A stretch of 64,000 nucleotides of DNA, from NCBI RefSeq assembly GCF_003254565.1, contig NZ_QJRI01000181.1, positions 297,210-361,209 of the forward strand, read 5' to 3'. Shown here one piece after another: positions 51,188 to 60,617 of this stretch; position 1 is the stretch's first letter; each line of letters opens with the position of its first letter. This DNA comes from Flavobacterium nitrogenifigens (GTDB lineage Bacteria; Bacteroidota; Bacteroidia; Flavobacteriales; Flavobacteriaceae). The notes below the pieces were generated by a model. It was not told the DNA's origin and made no database searches. It saw only the letters and a program-made list of their open reading frames with translations. A program made the translations under genes and the position numbers.

Positions 51188-52285
51188 TAAAGTCGCTTTC
51201 TGTTTTTCTACAAATTTATGCGATTGCAGTTCTAGTAACTCTTTTGCATTTTTTCGTTGCAGGTCAAATAAACCTTTATCTTCTGCAATGTCAGCGTAGA
51301 CTTTATCATGCATTTCGGCACTTGTTTTCACTAATAAATCACGTTGGTATTTGTTTTGAGCCAAAGTCGCTTTCATTGCCGTTTCGGCTTCTTCTTGCTT
51401 GAAATCGAATTCTCCTTTTGGCGCTAATAATTTGGCAATAATTGGTGATGTTTCGATGGCTAAAAACAAAAGCATAATGAAAAATGACGGCAGCCAAGGC
51501 AGTTTGTTTAAGGCATTTATACGCGCCATTAATCCGTCAAAACCTTCAATGATTGGCTGTGTTTGCGAAACTTTTTTGTCCAAATCAGCTTGAAGCTGTA
51601 CGCCTGCTTTTTCTTTTTCGGCAATTTTAGCTTCGTTGGTCTTTTTAAGCGTTTCGAATTCTTTTAGAGCAGCATCGTGTTTTTCGCGTTTCTCTTTATA
51701 AACTGGCCCTTTTCCTAGCTTTTTAGTTCCCGCAGTTCCTTCGGCTTCTGTAATATAAACCGAATACAAATCGTTTACTTCTTTCTCTTTCTTTACAATA
51801 TCAGCTTTTAATGCTGCAATCTCAGCTTTATTTTTATCTAAATCTGTTTTGAAATACGTTCCAATTTGTTTCTTGTTGGCCAATTCCATTTCGTTTTTCT
51901 CTTTCAGCAAAACGGTATTGATTTCTTTTTCGAAGATTTTAATTTCCAAAGGTTTCGAAATTACAATAGCAATAATAATGGCCAAAGCAATACGCGGAGT
52001 TGCTTGAAGAAATTCGTCTAAGAAACGATCTCTTTTCTTAATGGTAGAAACGATGAATCGGTCTAAATTGAAGATTAGTAAACTCCAAACAAATCCAAAA
52101 ATTAAAGCAGGATAAATAGAATCGAAAACGGTAAAAAGCGCATAAGCGCTGGCCAAGAAAGCCATAACTGCTGTAAAGAATACCGTAGCGCCAATACCAA
52201 CATATTTGGTTTGTTCGCCTTCTGAGCAGTCTTTCAAGAGATCACGGTCGGCTCCTGAACATAGGATGAAAAATTGTTTTAACAT
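51185..52285 (-). CDS. DUF4407 domain membrane protein
   Basis: 366 aa. The N-terminal signature FFILCSGADRDLLKDCSEGEQTKYVGIGATVFFTAVMAFLA is followed by TM helices to about residue 105. A long charged coiled coil (about 120-240, many EK and AEIAALKADIVKKEKE), a TM segment (LPWLPSFFIMLLFLAIETSPIIAKLL) and a helical tail complete the protein. The function is unknown. A consensus promoter lies upstream. Confidence 0.93.
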   Translation of the reverse strand: MLKQFFILCSGADRDLLKDCSEGEQTKYVGIGATVFFTAVMAFLASAYALFTVFDSIYPALIFGFVWSLLIFNLDRFIVSTIKKRDRFLDEFLQATPRIALAIIIAIVISKPLEIKIFEKEINTVLLKEKNEMELANKKQIGTYFKTDLDKNKAEIAALKADIVKKEKEVNDLYSVYITEAEGTAGTKKLGKGPVYKEKREKHDAALKEFETLKKTNEAKIAEKEKAGVQLQADLDKKVSQTQPIIEGFDGLMARINALNKLPWLPSFFIMLLFLAIETSPIIAKLLAPKGEFDFKQEEAETAMKATLAQNKYQRDLLVKTSAEMHDKVYADIAEDKGLFDLQRKNAKELLELQSHKFVEKQKATL

Positions 52286-52316
52286 GATTGATGATTTTTG
52301 ATTGTGATTGATACGG

Positions 52317-52349
52317 CAAATTTAACGCCAAATTTTCAAATACAGTCAA
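52317..52349 (-). promoter_or_regulatory. Promoter of the DUF4407 gene
   Basis: On the minus strand, TTG (complement of 52347-52349), 22-nt spacer, TAAATTTG (complement of 52317-52324). An exact consensus match. Confidence 0.65.
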
Positions 52350-52521
52350 AATATCAATTTCTTTTTAGTTGTGAATCAAACGTTTGAATTTTAAATGTTA
52401 GTTAAACATTATTAACTATAAGCAATAACTGACGAATCATAACACTATGTTAATTTTTTTTCAAGGCTTTAGTAATACGCAGGTCTTAGTTTCGCAACCG
52501 AAATCAAACTAAACACACACA

Positions 52522-55332
52522 ATGAAAAAATTTTATCTATTAACCGCATTCTTTTTATTCGCCTTTACAGGTTTTGCTCAGAAAGCCATTATCTCTGGAA
52601 AGATATTAGATACTGATGACAAACTGCCTCTTCCTGGAGCTATGGTTCAAATTGTTGGCGAGAAAAAATACACCGTTTCTGATTATAACGGTCGTTTCGA
52701 ATTATTAAATATTAATGAAGGAACTTACAAAGTTGAAGTAAAGTATATTGGATATACTACTTTAACACAAGAAATAAAAGTGGAACAGGGAAAAAACAAC
52801 GTAATTGATTTTTCTCTTAAAGCTTCTGAAAATGAGCTGAAAGAAGTTGTCGTTGGAGATATCTTAAAAGGTCAAGCCAAAGCACTGAACCAGCAGAAAA
52901 ACAATAAAAATATCGGAAACGTAATTTCTTCTGATCAAATGGGACGTTTTCCAGATGCTAACGTGGGAGACGCTTTAAAACGTGTTCCAGGTATCACAAT
53001 GCAAAATGACCAAGGTGAAGCGCGTAACATTATTATTAGAGGTTTGGCTCCATCTTTGAACTCTGTAACTTTAAATGGTGATAGAATTCCATCTGCTGAA
53101 GGAGATAACAGAAACGTACAAATGGACTTAATTCCGTCTGATATGATTTCGACAATCGAAGTAAACAAAACGCTTACTTCTGACATGGATGCTGATGCAA
53201 TAGGAGGTTCTGTAAACTTAATTACAAGAGCAACTCCAAATGGAGAAAGAATTTCAGCAACATTGGCTGGAGGATATTTGCCAATTCGTGATCACGCTTC
53301 TTATACCGCTGGTTTTGTTTACGGTAATCGTTTTATTGACAACAAATTAGGAGTTGTAGTAAGCGGATCTTATAACAATGTTGATTACGGTTCTGATAAT
53401 ATCGAAAACGAATGGGTAAAAGACGATTTTGGAAATGAGTATTTACAAGCATCTGAAATTAGAAAATATGATGTACAGCGTATTCGTCGTAGTGCATCTG
53501 TTGCTTTAGATTACAAATTCAATGACAACAATACCATTTTTGCAAACGCTATCTACAACTGGAGAGATGACAGAGAAAACCGTTTCAGAACTACTTACGA
53601 TGACATCGAACCGCTTTATAATGGTGAAGAAATTGTTGGTTTTGAAGGGCGAGTGAAACGTCAAACAAAAGGTGGTTTAGACAACAATAGAAACAAAAAC
53701 AGAAGATTAGAAGACCAAAGAGTTCAGAATTATTCTATTCGCGGAGAGCATTTAATCAACTCTACTTTAGATTTAGACTGGTCTGCTAATTATGCAAAAG
53801 CAAGAGAATACCGTCCAGGTGAGCGTTATATCGAATACCGCCAGAAAGGTCTAGAAATGTTTGAAGATTTATCAGACATTAGATTTCCTCTAATAACAAC
53901 AGTTGGTGAATCTGTTGACGAATTTAAATTTGACTCTGTTACTGAAAACACAGACGAAACAAGCGAAAGCGAATTTGGTGCAAAAGTAAATATCCGTTTC
54001 CCATTTTCTGTTATTGCTGGAGAAAAAGGAAGATTGAGGACAGGTCTTAGACTTCGCTTAAAAGAAAAAGAAAGAAACAATATGTTCTATTCTTATGAGC
54101 CAATTAATGATGATATGGAATTATTATCGCAAGTTCCAACAAGCTATTTTGACGGAAAAGATTTTAATCCAGGAAGTAAATACGTACCGGGAACTTTTGC
54201 TTCTGCAGCTTTCTTAGGAAGTTTAGATTTGAACAATCCTGCTTTATTTGATAAAGAAGCAGATCCAGCAGAATATTTAGCGGTAAACTATAACGCCAAA
54301 GAAAGAATTACTGCTGCTTATGTAAGATGGGATCAGGATTTTAACGATAAACTTTCTATGGTTTTAGGTTTCCGTTTAGAAAACACTCATATTGACTATA
54401 CAGGAAACCGTGTATTAGACGAGGAAGAATTAGAAAGCAAAATCAACAACACCAACTCTTACACTAATTTACTGCCAAGTATTTCGTTACAATACAATGC
54501 AACAAAAGATCTAGTTTTAAGAGCTGCCGTTACAACAGCTTTGGCAAGGCCAAACTATTATGCTTTGGCTCCTTATGTAAATAACATTGCTGCAGACAAA
54601 GAAATTACGGCTGGAAATCCAGATCTTAAAGCTACTTATTCATACAACTATGACTTCATGGCAGAGAACTATTTCAAATCTGTTGGTTTAATTTCTGGAG
54701 GTGTTTTCTACAAAAGATTAAACGATTTCATTTACAACTACAGTGACAACCAATATACTGATACGAAATTTGCTGCAGATTTCCCTAATCAGGCAAACCC
54801 AATTCCAGCGGGAGAAAACTGGTCATTTTTACAATCAAGAAACGGAGAAAATGTAGATGTTTATGGGTTTGAAGTTGCTTTCCAACGTCAATTAGATTTC
54901 TTACCTGGTAAATTCTTGAAAGGATTTGGTATCTATTTAAACTATACGTACACGAAATCTAAAGCAAGCGGAATTGCTGATGAAGATGGAAACGAAAGAA
55001 ATGACATCAGCCTTCCAGGAACAACGCCTCACATGTTTAACGGATCTTTATCTTGGGAAAACAAGCGTTTCTCTGCAAGAATCTCAACCAACTTTACTTC
55101 TGATTATTTAGATGAATTAGGTTCAGAGTCTTACAAAGATAGTTATTACGACAAGCAGTTTTTCTTAGATGCCAATGCTTCTTATAAAATCACAAAACAA
55201 TTACGTGTTTTTGCTGAAGCAAATAACCTAACAAACCAGCCGTTACGTTACTACCAAGGAGTTGCTGCACATACAAAACAAGCTGAATATTATCAGCCAC
55301 GTTACAACTTAGGACTAAAGTTAGACTTATAA
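52522..55332 (+). CDS. TonB-dependent receptor, phytase-associated
   Basis: 936 aa. Signal peptide (1-19, FTGFAQ), carboxypeptidase-regulatory-like domain (about 22-112, SGKILDTDDKLPLPGAMVQI), plug domain (about 130-240, including GRFPDANVGDALKRVPGITMQNDQGEARNIIIRGL) and a barrel ending RYNLGLKLDL. The plug motif FPDANVGDALKRVPGI is typical of receptors paired with hydrolases. The adjacent gene is a beta-propeller phytase, so phosphate or inositol-phosphate uptake is a plausible role. The 236-nt upstream gap has no exact consensus promoter. Confidence 0.9.
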   Translation: MKKFYLLTAFFLFAFTGFAQKAIISGKILDTDDKLPLPGAMVQIVGEKKYTVSDYNGRFELLNINEGTYKVEVKYIGYTTLTQEIKVEQGKNNVIDFSLKASENELKEVVVGDILKGQAKALNQQKNNKNIGNVISSDQMGRFPDANVGDALKRVPGITMQNDQGEARNIIIRGLAPSLNSVTLNGDRIPSAEGDNRNVQMDLIPSDMISTIEVNKTLTSDMDADAIGGSVNLITRATPNGERISATLAGGYLPIRDHASYTAGFVYGNRFIDNKLGVVVSGSYNNVDYGSDNIENEWVKDDFGNEYLQASEIRKYDVQRIRRSASVALDYKFNDNNTIFANAIYNWRDDRENRFRTTYDDIEPLYNGEEIVGFEGRVKRQTKGGLDNNRNKNRRLEDQRVQNYSIRGEHLINSTLDLDWSANYAKAREYRPGERYIEYRQKGLEMFEDLSDIRFPLITTVGESVDEFKFDSVTENTDETSESEFGAKVNIRFPFSVIAGEKGRLRTGLRLRLKEKERNNMFYSYEPINDDMELLSQVPTSYFDGKDFNPGSKYVPGTFASAAFLGSLDLNNPALFDKEADPAEYLAVNYNAKERITAAYVRWDQDFNDKLSMVLGFRLENTHIDYTGNRVLDEEELESKINNTNSYTNLLPSISLQYNATKDLVLRAAVTTALARPNYYALAPYVNNIAADKEITAGNPDLKATYSYNYDFMAENYFKSVGLISGGVFYKRLNDFIYNYSDNQYTDTKFAADFPNQANPIPAGENWSFLQSRNGENVDVYGFEVAFQRQLDFLPGKFLKGFGIYLNYTYTKSKASGIADEDGNERNDISLPGTTPHMFNGSLSWENKRFSARISTNFTSDYLDELGSESYKDSYYDKQFFLDANASYKITKQLRVFAEANNLTNQPLRYYQGVAAHTKQAEYYQPRYNLGLKLDL

Positions 55333-55407
55333 TCCTGAAAAAATTAAAATTCTTAAATTAGACAGAGTTGAGCGCTCTGTCTAATTGCATTAAAATATAC
55401 AATACAA

Positions 55408-56466
55408 ATGAAAAATAAATTTTTAGTTGCTTTTTTGCTTTTAAGCTTAGCCTTTACAGCTTGTAAAGATGATAAATTAGCGCCAATTCAGCCAAACGCT
55501 GTAAAACCAACAGCAGTTACAGAGGCTTTACCTCACGATACAGACGATCCTTCAATTTGGATTAATCCAACTGATGCTTCAAAAAGCATTATTATCGGGA
55601 CAGATAAAGACACCGATGGTGGTTTATATGCTTTTGATTTAAATGGAAAAATCCTTAAAAAATCAATTCCGTTAAAACGTCCAAACAATGTTGATATCGC
55701 TTACGGATTGATTATTGACGGAAAAAAAGTAGATGTTGCCGTAACAACTGAACGCGAAGAAAATAAAATCAGAATCTTTAGTTTACCCGATTTAGAACCA
55801 ATTGATAACGGCGGAATTCCTGTTTTTGAAGGAGAATCTCAACGTGATCCAATGGGAGTTGCTTTATACACTCGTAAAACTGACGGAAAGATTTTTGCTA
55901 TTGTGGGAAGAAAAACTGGGCCATCTGGAAGTTATTTATGGCAATATGAACTTTCTGGAAACGGAAAATTCGCTGCTGCAAAAGTGGTTCGCAAATTCGG
56001 AACGTACAGCGGAAAAAAAGAAATCGAAGCTATTGCTGTCGATAACGAATTAGGTTTTGTGTACTATTGCGATGAGCAGGCTGGAATAAGAAAATACAAA
56101 GCAGATCCGGCTTTAAACGATAATAAAGAATTGGCTTTCTTTGGTCAGAAAGATTTCAAAGCAGATCATGAAGGAATTGCGATTTACAAAAAAACAGATT
56201 CTACAGGATATATTTTGGTATCAAACCAACAAGCAAATTCTTTTATGGTTTACCCAAGAGAAGGTGCAAACGGAAATCCGAACAATCATCCTCTATTAGC
56301 AGAAGTTCCAACTTCGACAATTGAATGTGACGGTGCAGATGTTACGAGCATAAACTTAGGTCCAAAATACAAAAACGGGCTTTTTGTAGCAATGAGTAAC
56401 GGAATGACTTTCCATTACTACGCTTGGGATTTAATCCAGAAACGTATTGACGAAGCAAAAAAATAA
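55408..56466 (+). CDS. Beta-propeller phytase, lipoprotein
   Basis: 352 aa. Lipoprotein signal, Cys19 (LAFTACK). Phytase signatures: HDTDDPSIWINPTDASKSIIIGTDKDTDGGLYAFDLNGK, RPNNVDIAYGL, TEREENKIRIFSL, GKKEIEAIAVDNELGFVYYCDEQAGIRKYKADP and ADHEGIAIYK. The acidic residues bind calcium in the family. It releases phosphate from phytate, probably at the outer membrane. The intergenic 75 nt contains no strong terminator, so it should be co-expressed with the receptor. Confidence 0.93.
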   Translation: MKNKFLVAFLLLSLAFTACKDDKLAPIQPNAVKPTAVTEALPHDTDDPSIWINPTDASKSIIIGTDKDTDGGLYAFDLNGKILKKSIPLKRPNNVDIAYGLIIDGKKVDVAVTTEREENKIRIFSLPDLEPIDNGGIPVFEGESQRDPMGVALYTRKTDGKIFAIVGRKTGPSGSYLWQYELSGNGKFAAAKVVRKFGTYSGKKEIEAIAVDNELGFVYYCDEQAGIRKYKADPALNDNKELAFFGQKDFKADHEGIAIYKKTDSTGYILVSNQQANSFMVYPREGANGNPNNHPLLAEVPTSTIECDGADVTSINLGPKYKNGLFVAMSNGMTFHYYAWDLIQKRIDEAKK

Positions 56467-56536
56467 AGTTTCAAGGTTTTCAGTCGCAGTTCCGTGTTCA
56501 GTGTCTATTTTTTTTACTGCGATTGGAAACCAACTA

Positions 56537-56571
56537 AAAAAAGCTGTTCATTTCTGAACAGCTTTTTTATT
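56537..56571. terminator. Bidirectional terminator
   Basis: A perfect 14-bp stem, AAAAAAGCTGTTCA and inverse, with loop TTTC, between the convergent phytase and pckA genes. Confidence 0.92.
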
Positions 56572-56590
56572 TTGAATTAAATAATTCCTT

Positions 56591-58195
56591 TTATTCTGTA
56601 ATCGGTGCACCTGCTAAGATTTCAGCATTTGCAAACTCTTCAAATTTGGCAAAATTAGCTTTGAATTTATGTGCCAATTCTAACGCTTTTTTATCGTATA
56701 AATCTTTGTCTTCCCAAGTATTTCTAGGATTTAAAATTTCCACTGGAACGTTTGGACAATCTTGAGGAATTTCAATTCCAAATACTTCATGATTTTTGAA
56801 CTCTACATCATTCAATTCTCCTTTTAACGCAGCAGTAATCATAGCACGAGTGAATTTAAGCTTCATACGGCTTCCTGTTCCGTAAGCTCCTCCAGTCCAT
56901 CCTGTATTGATTAACCAAACTTTTACGCCTGCATCTTTCATTTTTTTGCTCAACATTTCAGCATAACGCGTTGGGTGCAAAGGCATAAATGGCGCTCCAA
57001 AACAAGCAGAGAAATTAGGCTGAGGCTCTGTTACACCAGCTTCTGTTCCAGCAACTTTTGCTGTATATCCAGAAATAAAGTGGTAAGCCGCCTGACCTGG
57101 AGTCAATCTTGAGATTGGAGGCAAGATTCCAAAAGAATCAGCAGTTAAGAAAAATATATTTTTAGGATTGTGTCCAATCAAACCTGGCTGAACATTATCA
57201 ATATGTGTAATTGGGTAACTTACACGAGTGTTTTGTGTGATCGAAACATCGTCAAAATCAACTACGTTTGTTCCTGCTTTGAAAACCACATTTTCTAAAA
57301 GCGCTCCTTTTTTGATTGCTCTAAAAATGTCTGGTTCATTTTCTTCAGTTAAATTAATAACTTTTGCATAGCATCCGCCTTCAAAATTGAAAACAGTGTT
57401 TTCATTTGTCCAGCCATGCTCATCATCTCCAATTAATTTACGCTCTGGATCTGCAGATAAAGTTGTTTTTCCTGTACCAGACAATCCAAAGAAGATTGCT
57501 GTATCTCCTGCTTCACCAACATTGGCGCTACAGTGCATTGGAAGTGTATTTTTGAAAACTGGAAGAATAAAGTTTAATGCAGAGAAAATTCCTTTTTTCA
57601 TTTCTCCCGTATAACCTGTTCCTCCGATTAATGCAATTTTTTTAGTAAAATCTAAAATAGCAAAATTAGACTGGCGTGTTCCGTCTACAGCAGGATCTGC
57701 CATAAAACTTGGAGCGCAAACTACGGTCCATTCTGGAGTAAAATTAGCCAATTCTGAATCTTCTGGACGTAAGAACATATTGTAGCAAAACAAGTTTGAC
57801 CAAGCTGTTTCTGTTACAACACGAACATTCAATCTATAATTTGGATCAGAGCACACATAAGAATCACGAACAAAAACTTCTTTGTTTGATAAAAATGCTG
57901 TTACCTTATTATAAAGCTTTTCAAAAGCTTGAGGCTCAAATGGGATATTTACATTTCCCCACCAAACTTGATCCTTAGTGATATCATCTTTTACGATAAA
58001 ACGATCTTGTGGAGAACGACCTGTAAATTCACCTGTATTAATTGCTAATGCTCCAGTCGAATTCTCAACACCTTGACCAGACTGCAAAGTAATCGCATGT
58101 AATTCATCTGCAGATAGTTGATAACGAACTTTTGCATTTTCAATTCCTAACTCTTTTAACGAAATCGATTGCGCGAAAACTGTATTACTGTCCAT
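56591..58195 (-). CDS. pckA: Phosphoenolpyruvate carboxykinase (ATP)
   Basis: 534 aa. Kinase-type P-loop GLSGTGKTTLSADPERKLIGDDEHGW (Walker A and metal Asp), ARSPQDRF-like GRSPQDRFIVKD, VGGTGYTGEMKKGIFS-like IGGTGYTGEMKKG, and RSYPITHI-like RVSYPITHID. It converts oxaloacetate plus ATP to PEP, the gluconeogenic step in the cytoplasm. The presence beside sugar loci is not functional evidence. Its promoter region holds two tandem -7-like elements. Confidence 0.97.
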   Translation of the reverse strand: MDSNTVFAQSISLKELGIENAKVRYQLSADELHAITLQSGQGVENSTGALAINTGEFTGRSPQDRFIVKDDITKDQVWWGNVNIPFEPQAFEKLYNKVTAFLSNKEVFVRDSYVCSDPNYRLNVRVVTETAWSNLFCYNMFLRPEDSELANFTPEWTVVCAPSFMADPAVDGTRQSNFAILDFTKKIALIGGTGYTGEMKKGIFSALNFILPVFKNTLPMHCSANVGEAGDTAIFFGLSGTGKTTLSADPERKLIGDDEHGWTNENTVFNFEGGCYAKVINLTEENEPDIFRAIKKGALLENVVFKAGTNVVDFDDVSITQNTRVSYPITHIDNVQPGLIGHNPKNIFFLTADSFGILPPISRLTPGQAAYHFISGYTAKVAGTEAGVTEPQPNFSACFGAPFMPLHPTRYAEMLSKKMKDAGVKVWLINTGWTGGAYGTGSRMKLKFTRAMITAALKGELNDVEFKNHEVFGIEIPQDCPNVPVEILNPRNTWEDKDLYDKKALELAHKFKANFAKFEEFANAEILAGAPITE

Positions 58196-58230
58196 AAATT
58201 TTTAAGTTGTGTGTGATTTTTTGTTTAAAG

Positions 58231-58473
58231 CAAAATTACAGATTAATTCTTATTTCTTTTAAAATAATTAAATTTCACTTCGATTTATATCAAAAAAGAA
58301 AAATTTCACTTTTAAAATTACAAAAAGAAAAAAATAATCGCTCTTAATTTGTTTATTTACAACCCTATATGCGAATTTGTTATATTATTTTTGTTTGATA
58401 ACAGAAAATACAAAAAAGTCACACAAATAAAGTTATATGTTATTTATGTGACAAAATTAAAGATTAATTCTTA
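58231..58473. promoter_or_regulatory. pckA control region with a 22-bp direct repeat
   Basis: 58231-58252 and 58452-58473 differ at one of 22 bases. Each carries TAATTTTG on the minus strand, a match to the -7 box, so tandem promoters are possible. An inverted repeat with 13-nt arms (58418-58430 and 58440-58452, one mismatch) lies next to the distal copy. The rest of the 301-nt gap is AT-rich and non-coding. Confidence 0.45.
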
Positions 58474-58496
58474 GACAGAATTTTTTTTTCGGGATT

Positions 58497-58883
58497 TTAT
58501 GATTTTCTCTTCAAAATCGCAAAGAATAATAGCGTCCAGGCGATAATTAATAAGAAACCACCCAAAGGTGTTGCGAATACTATAATTTTAGACTCGAACA
58601 AAGTGTAGTCTTTTGTTGCCAATAAATAGATTGAACCGCTGAAAAGCAAAACGCCTGCAACTACCAAATTATAGATTGTTTTCAAGGTTTTTTCTGCAAT
58701 GTCTTTTTGGGTAGATAGAAAAAGAAGAAAAAGAGCATGATACATTTGGTAACGAACACCAACTTCAAAAGTATTTAATTGATCAACCGAAAGATATTTT
58801 TTCAATAAATGAGCGCCAAAAGCACCCAAAATAATAGCTAGCATACCAATAAAAGCTCCAGTTAGAATGATTCTTCTTTTCAT
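58497..58883 (-). CDS. DUF423 family membrane protein
   Basis: 128 aa from the Met at 58881-58883; 13 earlier codons are basic and skipped. Four TM helices. The family signature is GAFIGMLAIILGAFGAHLLKKYLSVDQLNTFEVGVRYQMYHALFLL, followed by LLFSGSIYLLATKD and ATPLGGFLLIIAWTLLFFAI. The function is unknown. Confidence 0.93.
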   Translation of the reverse strand: MKRRIILTGAFIGMLAIILGAFGAHLLKKYLSVDQLNTFEVGVRYQMYHALFLLFLSTQKDIAEKTLKTIYNLVVAGVLLFSGSIYLLATKDYTLFESKIIVFATPLGGFLLIIAWTLLFFAILKRKS

Positions 58884-59022
58884 AATATATCTCTTTTGAA
58901 ATTTCAAACAAAAATACTTCAAACGAACTGAAAAACCGCCTTTGTTTCTGGATTATTTAGAACAAAATCAAATTATTTTTCGGGTTTTGCGAAAAAAATA
59001 ATTTAATTTTCTTTAATTTGAA

Positions 59023-59053
59023 TTGTTATATTTATAACATTTAAATATATTTG
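59023..59053 (+). promoter_or_regulatory. Promoter of the saccharopine dehydrogenase-like gene
   Basis: TTG (59023-59025), a 20-nt spacer, TATATTTG (59046-59053). An exact consensus match, 17 nt before the ATG. Confidence 0.75.
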
Positions 59054-59070
59054 TGTTAAATATTTAAGAC

Positions 59071-60435
59071 ATGAGAAACATTTTAATATTTGGAGCAGGA
59101 AGATCTGCATCTTCTTTGATTCGATATTTACTATCAAAATCTAATGAAGAAAAGCTGCATTTAACAGTAGCCGACCTTTCATTGAATCTTGCGAAAGCAA
59201 AAACACAGGAACATCCTAATGCCACTCCGATTGCCTTAGATATTTTTAAATCCGATGAAAGAAAAAAAGCTATTGAAAATGCGTCAATCGTAATTTCTAT
59301 GCTTCCTGCACATCTTCATATCGAGATTGCAAAAGACTGCCTTGAATTCAAAAAACATCTTGTTACGGCTTCTTATATTAGTGATGCCATGCAGGCTTTA
59401 AACGAAGAAGCTATTCAAAACAATCTGATTTTCATGAACGAAATTGGTCTTGATCCAGGAATCGATCATATGAGCGCCATGAAAGTCATTGACGAAATCA
59501 GATCGAAAGGTGGCAAAATGCTTTTATTTGAATCTTTCTGCGGCGGACTTGTAGCTCCTGAATCTGACAATAATTTATGGAATTACAAATTTACTTGGGC
59601 TCCACGAAATGTAGTTTTGGCCGGACAAGGCGGTGCCGCCAAATTTATCCAAGAAGGAACTTATAAATACATTCCGTATAGCGCTTTATTTCGCAGAACC
59701 GAATTTCTTGAAGTAGAAGGCTACGGAAAATTTGAAGCTTATTCTAACCGTGACTCTCTTAAATACAGATCTGTTTACGGCTTAGATGATGTTCTTACCT
59801 TATATAGAGGTACAATTAGAAGAGTGGGTTATTCTCGCGCTTGGAATATGTTTGTACAGCTCGGGATGACTGATGATAGCTATGTTTTAGAGGGGTCAGA
59901 AAATATGAGTTATCGTCAGTTCATCAATTCTTTCCTTCCATATCATCCAACAGATTCAGTCGAAATCAAAACCCGATTGATCTTAAAAATCGATCAGGAC
60001 GATATTATGTGGGATAAACTTTTGGAACTGGATTTATTTAACCCAAACAAAAAAGTAAATCTGCCAAATGCTACTCCAGCGCAAATTTTAGAGAAGATAT
60101 TATCTGAAAGCTGGGCTCTTGAACCAGATGACAAAGATATGATCGTGATGTATCATAAATTTGGTTATGAACTAAATGGCGAAAAGAAACAAATCGACTC
60201 TAAAATGGTTTGTATTGGCGAGGACCAGACTTATACTGCAATGGCAAAAACAGTTGGACTTCCGGTTGCGATTGCGACTTTATTAATCTTAAACGGAAAA
60301 ATCACAACTCCAGGTGTTCAGCTTCCTATTAAAAAGGAAGTTTACGAACCTATTTTGAAGGAGTTAGAAGAATATGGGGTCATTTTTAACGAACAAAATG
60401 TACCTTATTTTGGATACAACCCAGACTTGTTCTAG
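59071..60435 (+). CDS. Saccharopine dehydrogenase-like oxidoreductase
   Basis: 454 aa. N-terminal Rossmann fold ILIFGAGRSASSLIRYLLSK; VVISMLPAHLHIEIAKDCLEFKKHLVTASYISDAM and MNEIGLDPGIDHMSAMKVID are the LYS9/saccharopine reductase motifs. C-terminal residues include FTWAPRNVVLAGQGGAAKFI and YGLDDVLTLYRGTIRRVGYSRAW. It probably acts in lysine degradation, interconverting saccharopine and aminoadipate semialdehyde plus glutamate. Transcribed alone, with its own promoter and terminator. Confidence 0.9.
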   Translation: MRNILIFGAGRSASSLIRYLLSKSNEEKLHLTVADLSLNLAKAKTQEHPNATPIALDIFKSDERKKAIENASIVISMLPAHLHIEIAKDCLEFKKHLVTASYISDAMQALNEEAIQNNLIFMNEIGLDPGIDHMSAMKVIDEIRSKGGKMLLFESFCGGLVAPESDNNLWNYKFTWAPRNVVLAGQGGAAKFIQEGTYKYIPYSALFRRTEFLEVEGYGKFEAYSNRDSLKYRSVYGLDDVLTLYRGTIRRVGYSRAWNMFVQLGMTDDSYVLEGSENMSYRQFINSFLPYHPTDSVEIKTRLILKIDQDDIMWDKLLELDLFNPNKKVNLPNATPAQILEKILSESWALEPDDKDMIVMYHKFGYELNGEKKQIDSKMVCIGEDQTYTAMAKTVGLPVAIATLLILNGKITTPGVQLPIKKEVYEPILKELEEYGVIFNEQNVPYFGYNPDLF

Positions 60436-60487
60436 TCTAGGTCTGCATGTTTATTTTAGAATTTTTTTTTAATTAGTTTTTAATTTT

Positions 60488-60521
60488 ATCCGCTTCTCCC
60501 ATCAAGAAGCGGATTTTTTTC
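60488..60521 (+). terminator. Terminator after the saccharopine dehydrogenase-like gene
   Basis: ATCCGCTTCT pairs with AGAAGCGGAT (60505-60514), followed by a T tract. Confidence 0.9.
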
Positions 60522-60529
60522 TTTTAAGA

Positions 60530-60611
60530 GGCAAAGGTTCAGAGGAGCAAAGTTACAAAGGTTTTATACTTTGCACAAAAAACCTTTATCACTTTGCTCC
60601 TTTGTCACTCC
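60530..60611. repeat. Intergenic inverted repeat, family I
   Basis: GAGGCAAAGGTTCAGAGGAG (from 60530) and the inverse CTTTGCTCCTTTGTCACTCC, with an AACCTTT inner arm, form a long imperfect palindrome between convergent genes. Confidence 0.7.
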
Positions 60612-60617
60612 CAGCCT

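Noticed and set aside
53826..54080. 84-codon ORF antisense to the phytase-linked receptor
   Set aside because: Shadow frame of a well-supported gene, no start context or domain.
58418..58452. CRP operator in front of pckA
   Set aside because: The half-sites are GTCACA..TGTGAC, reversed and too far apart relative to the TGTGA-N6-TCACA pattern; kept only as an inverted repeat.
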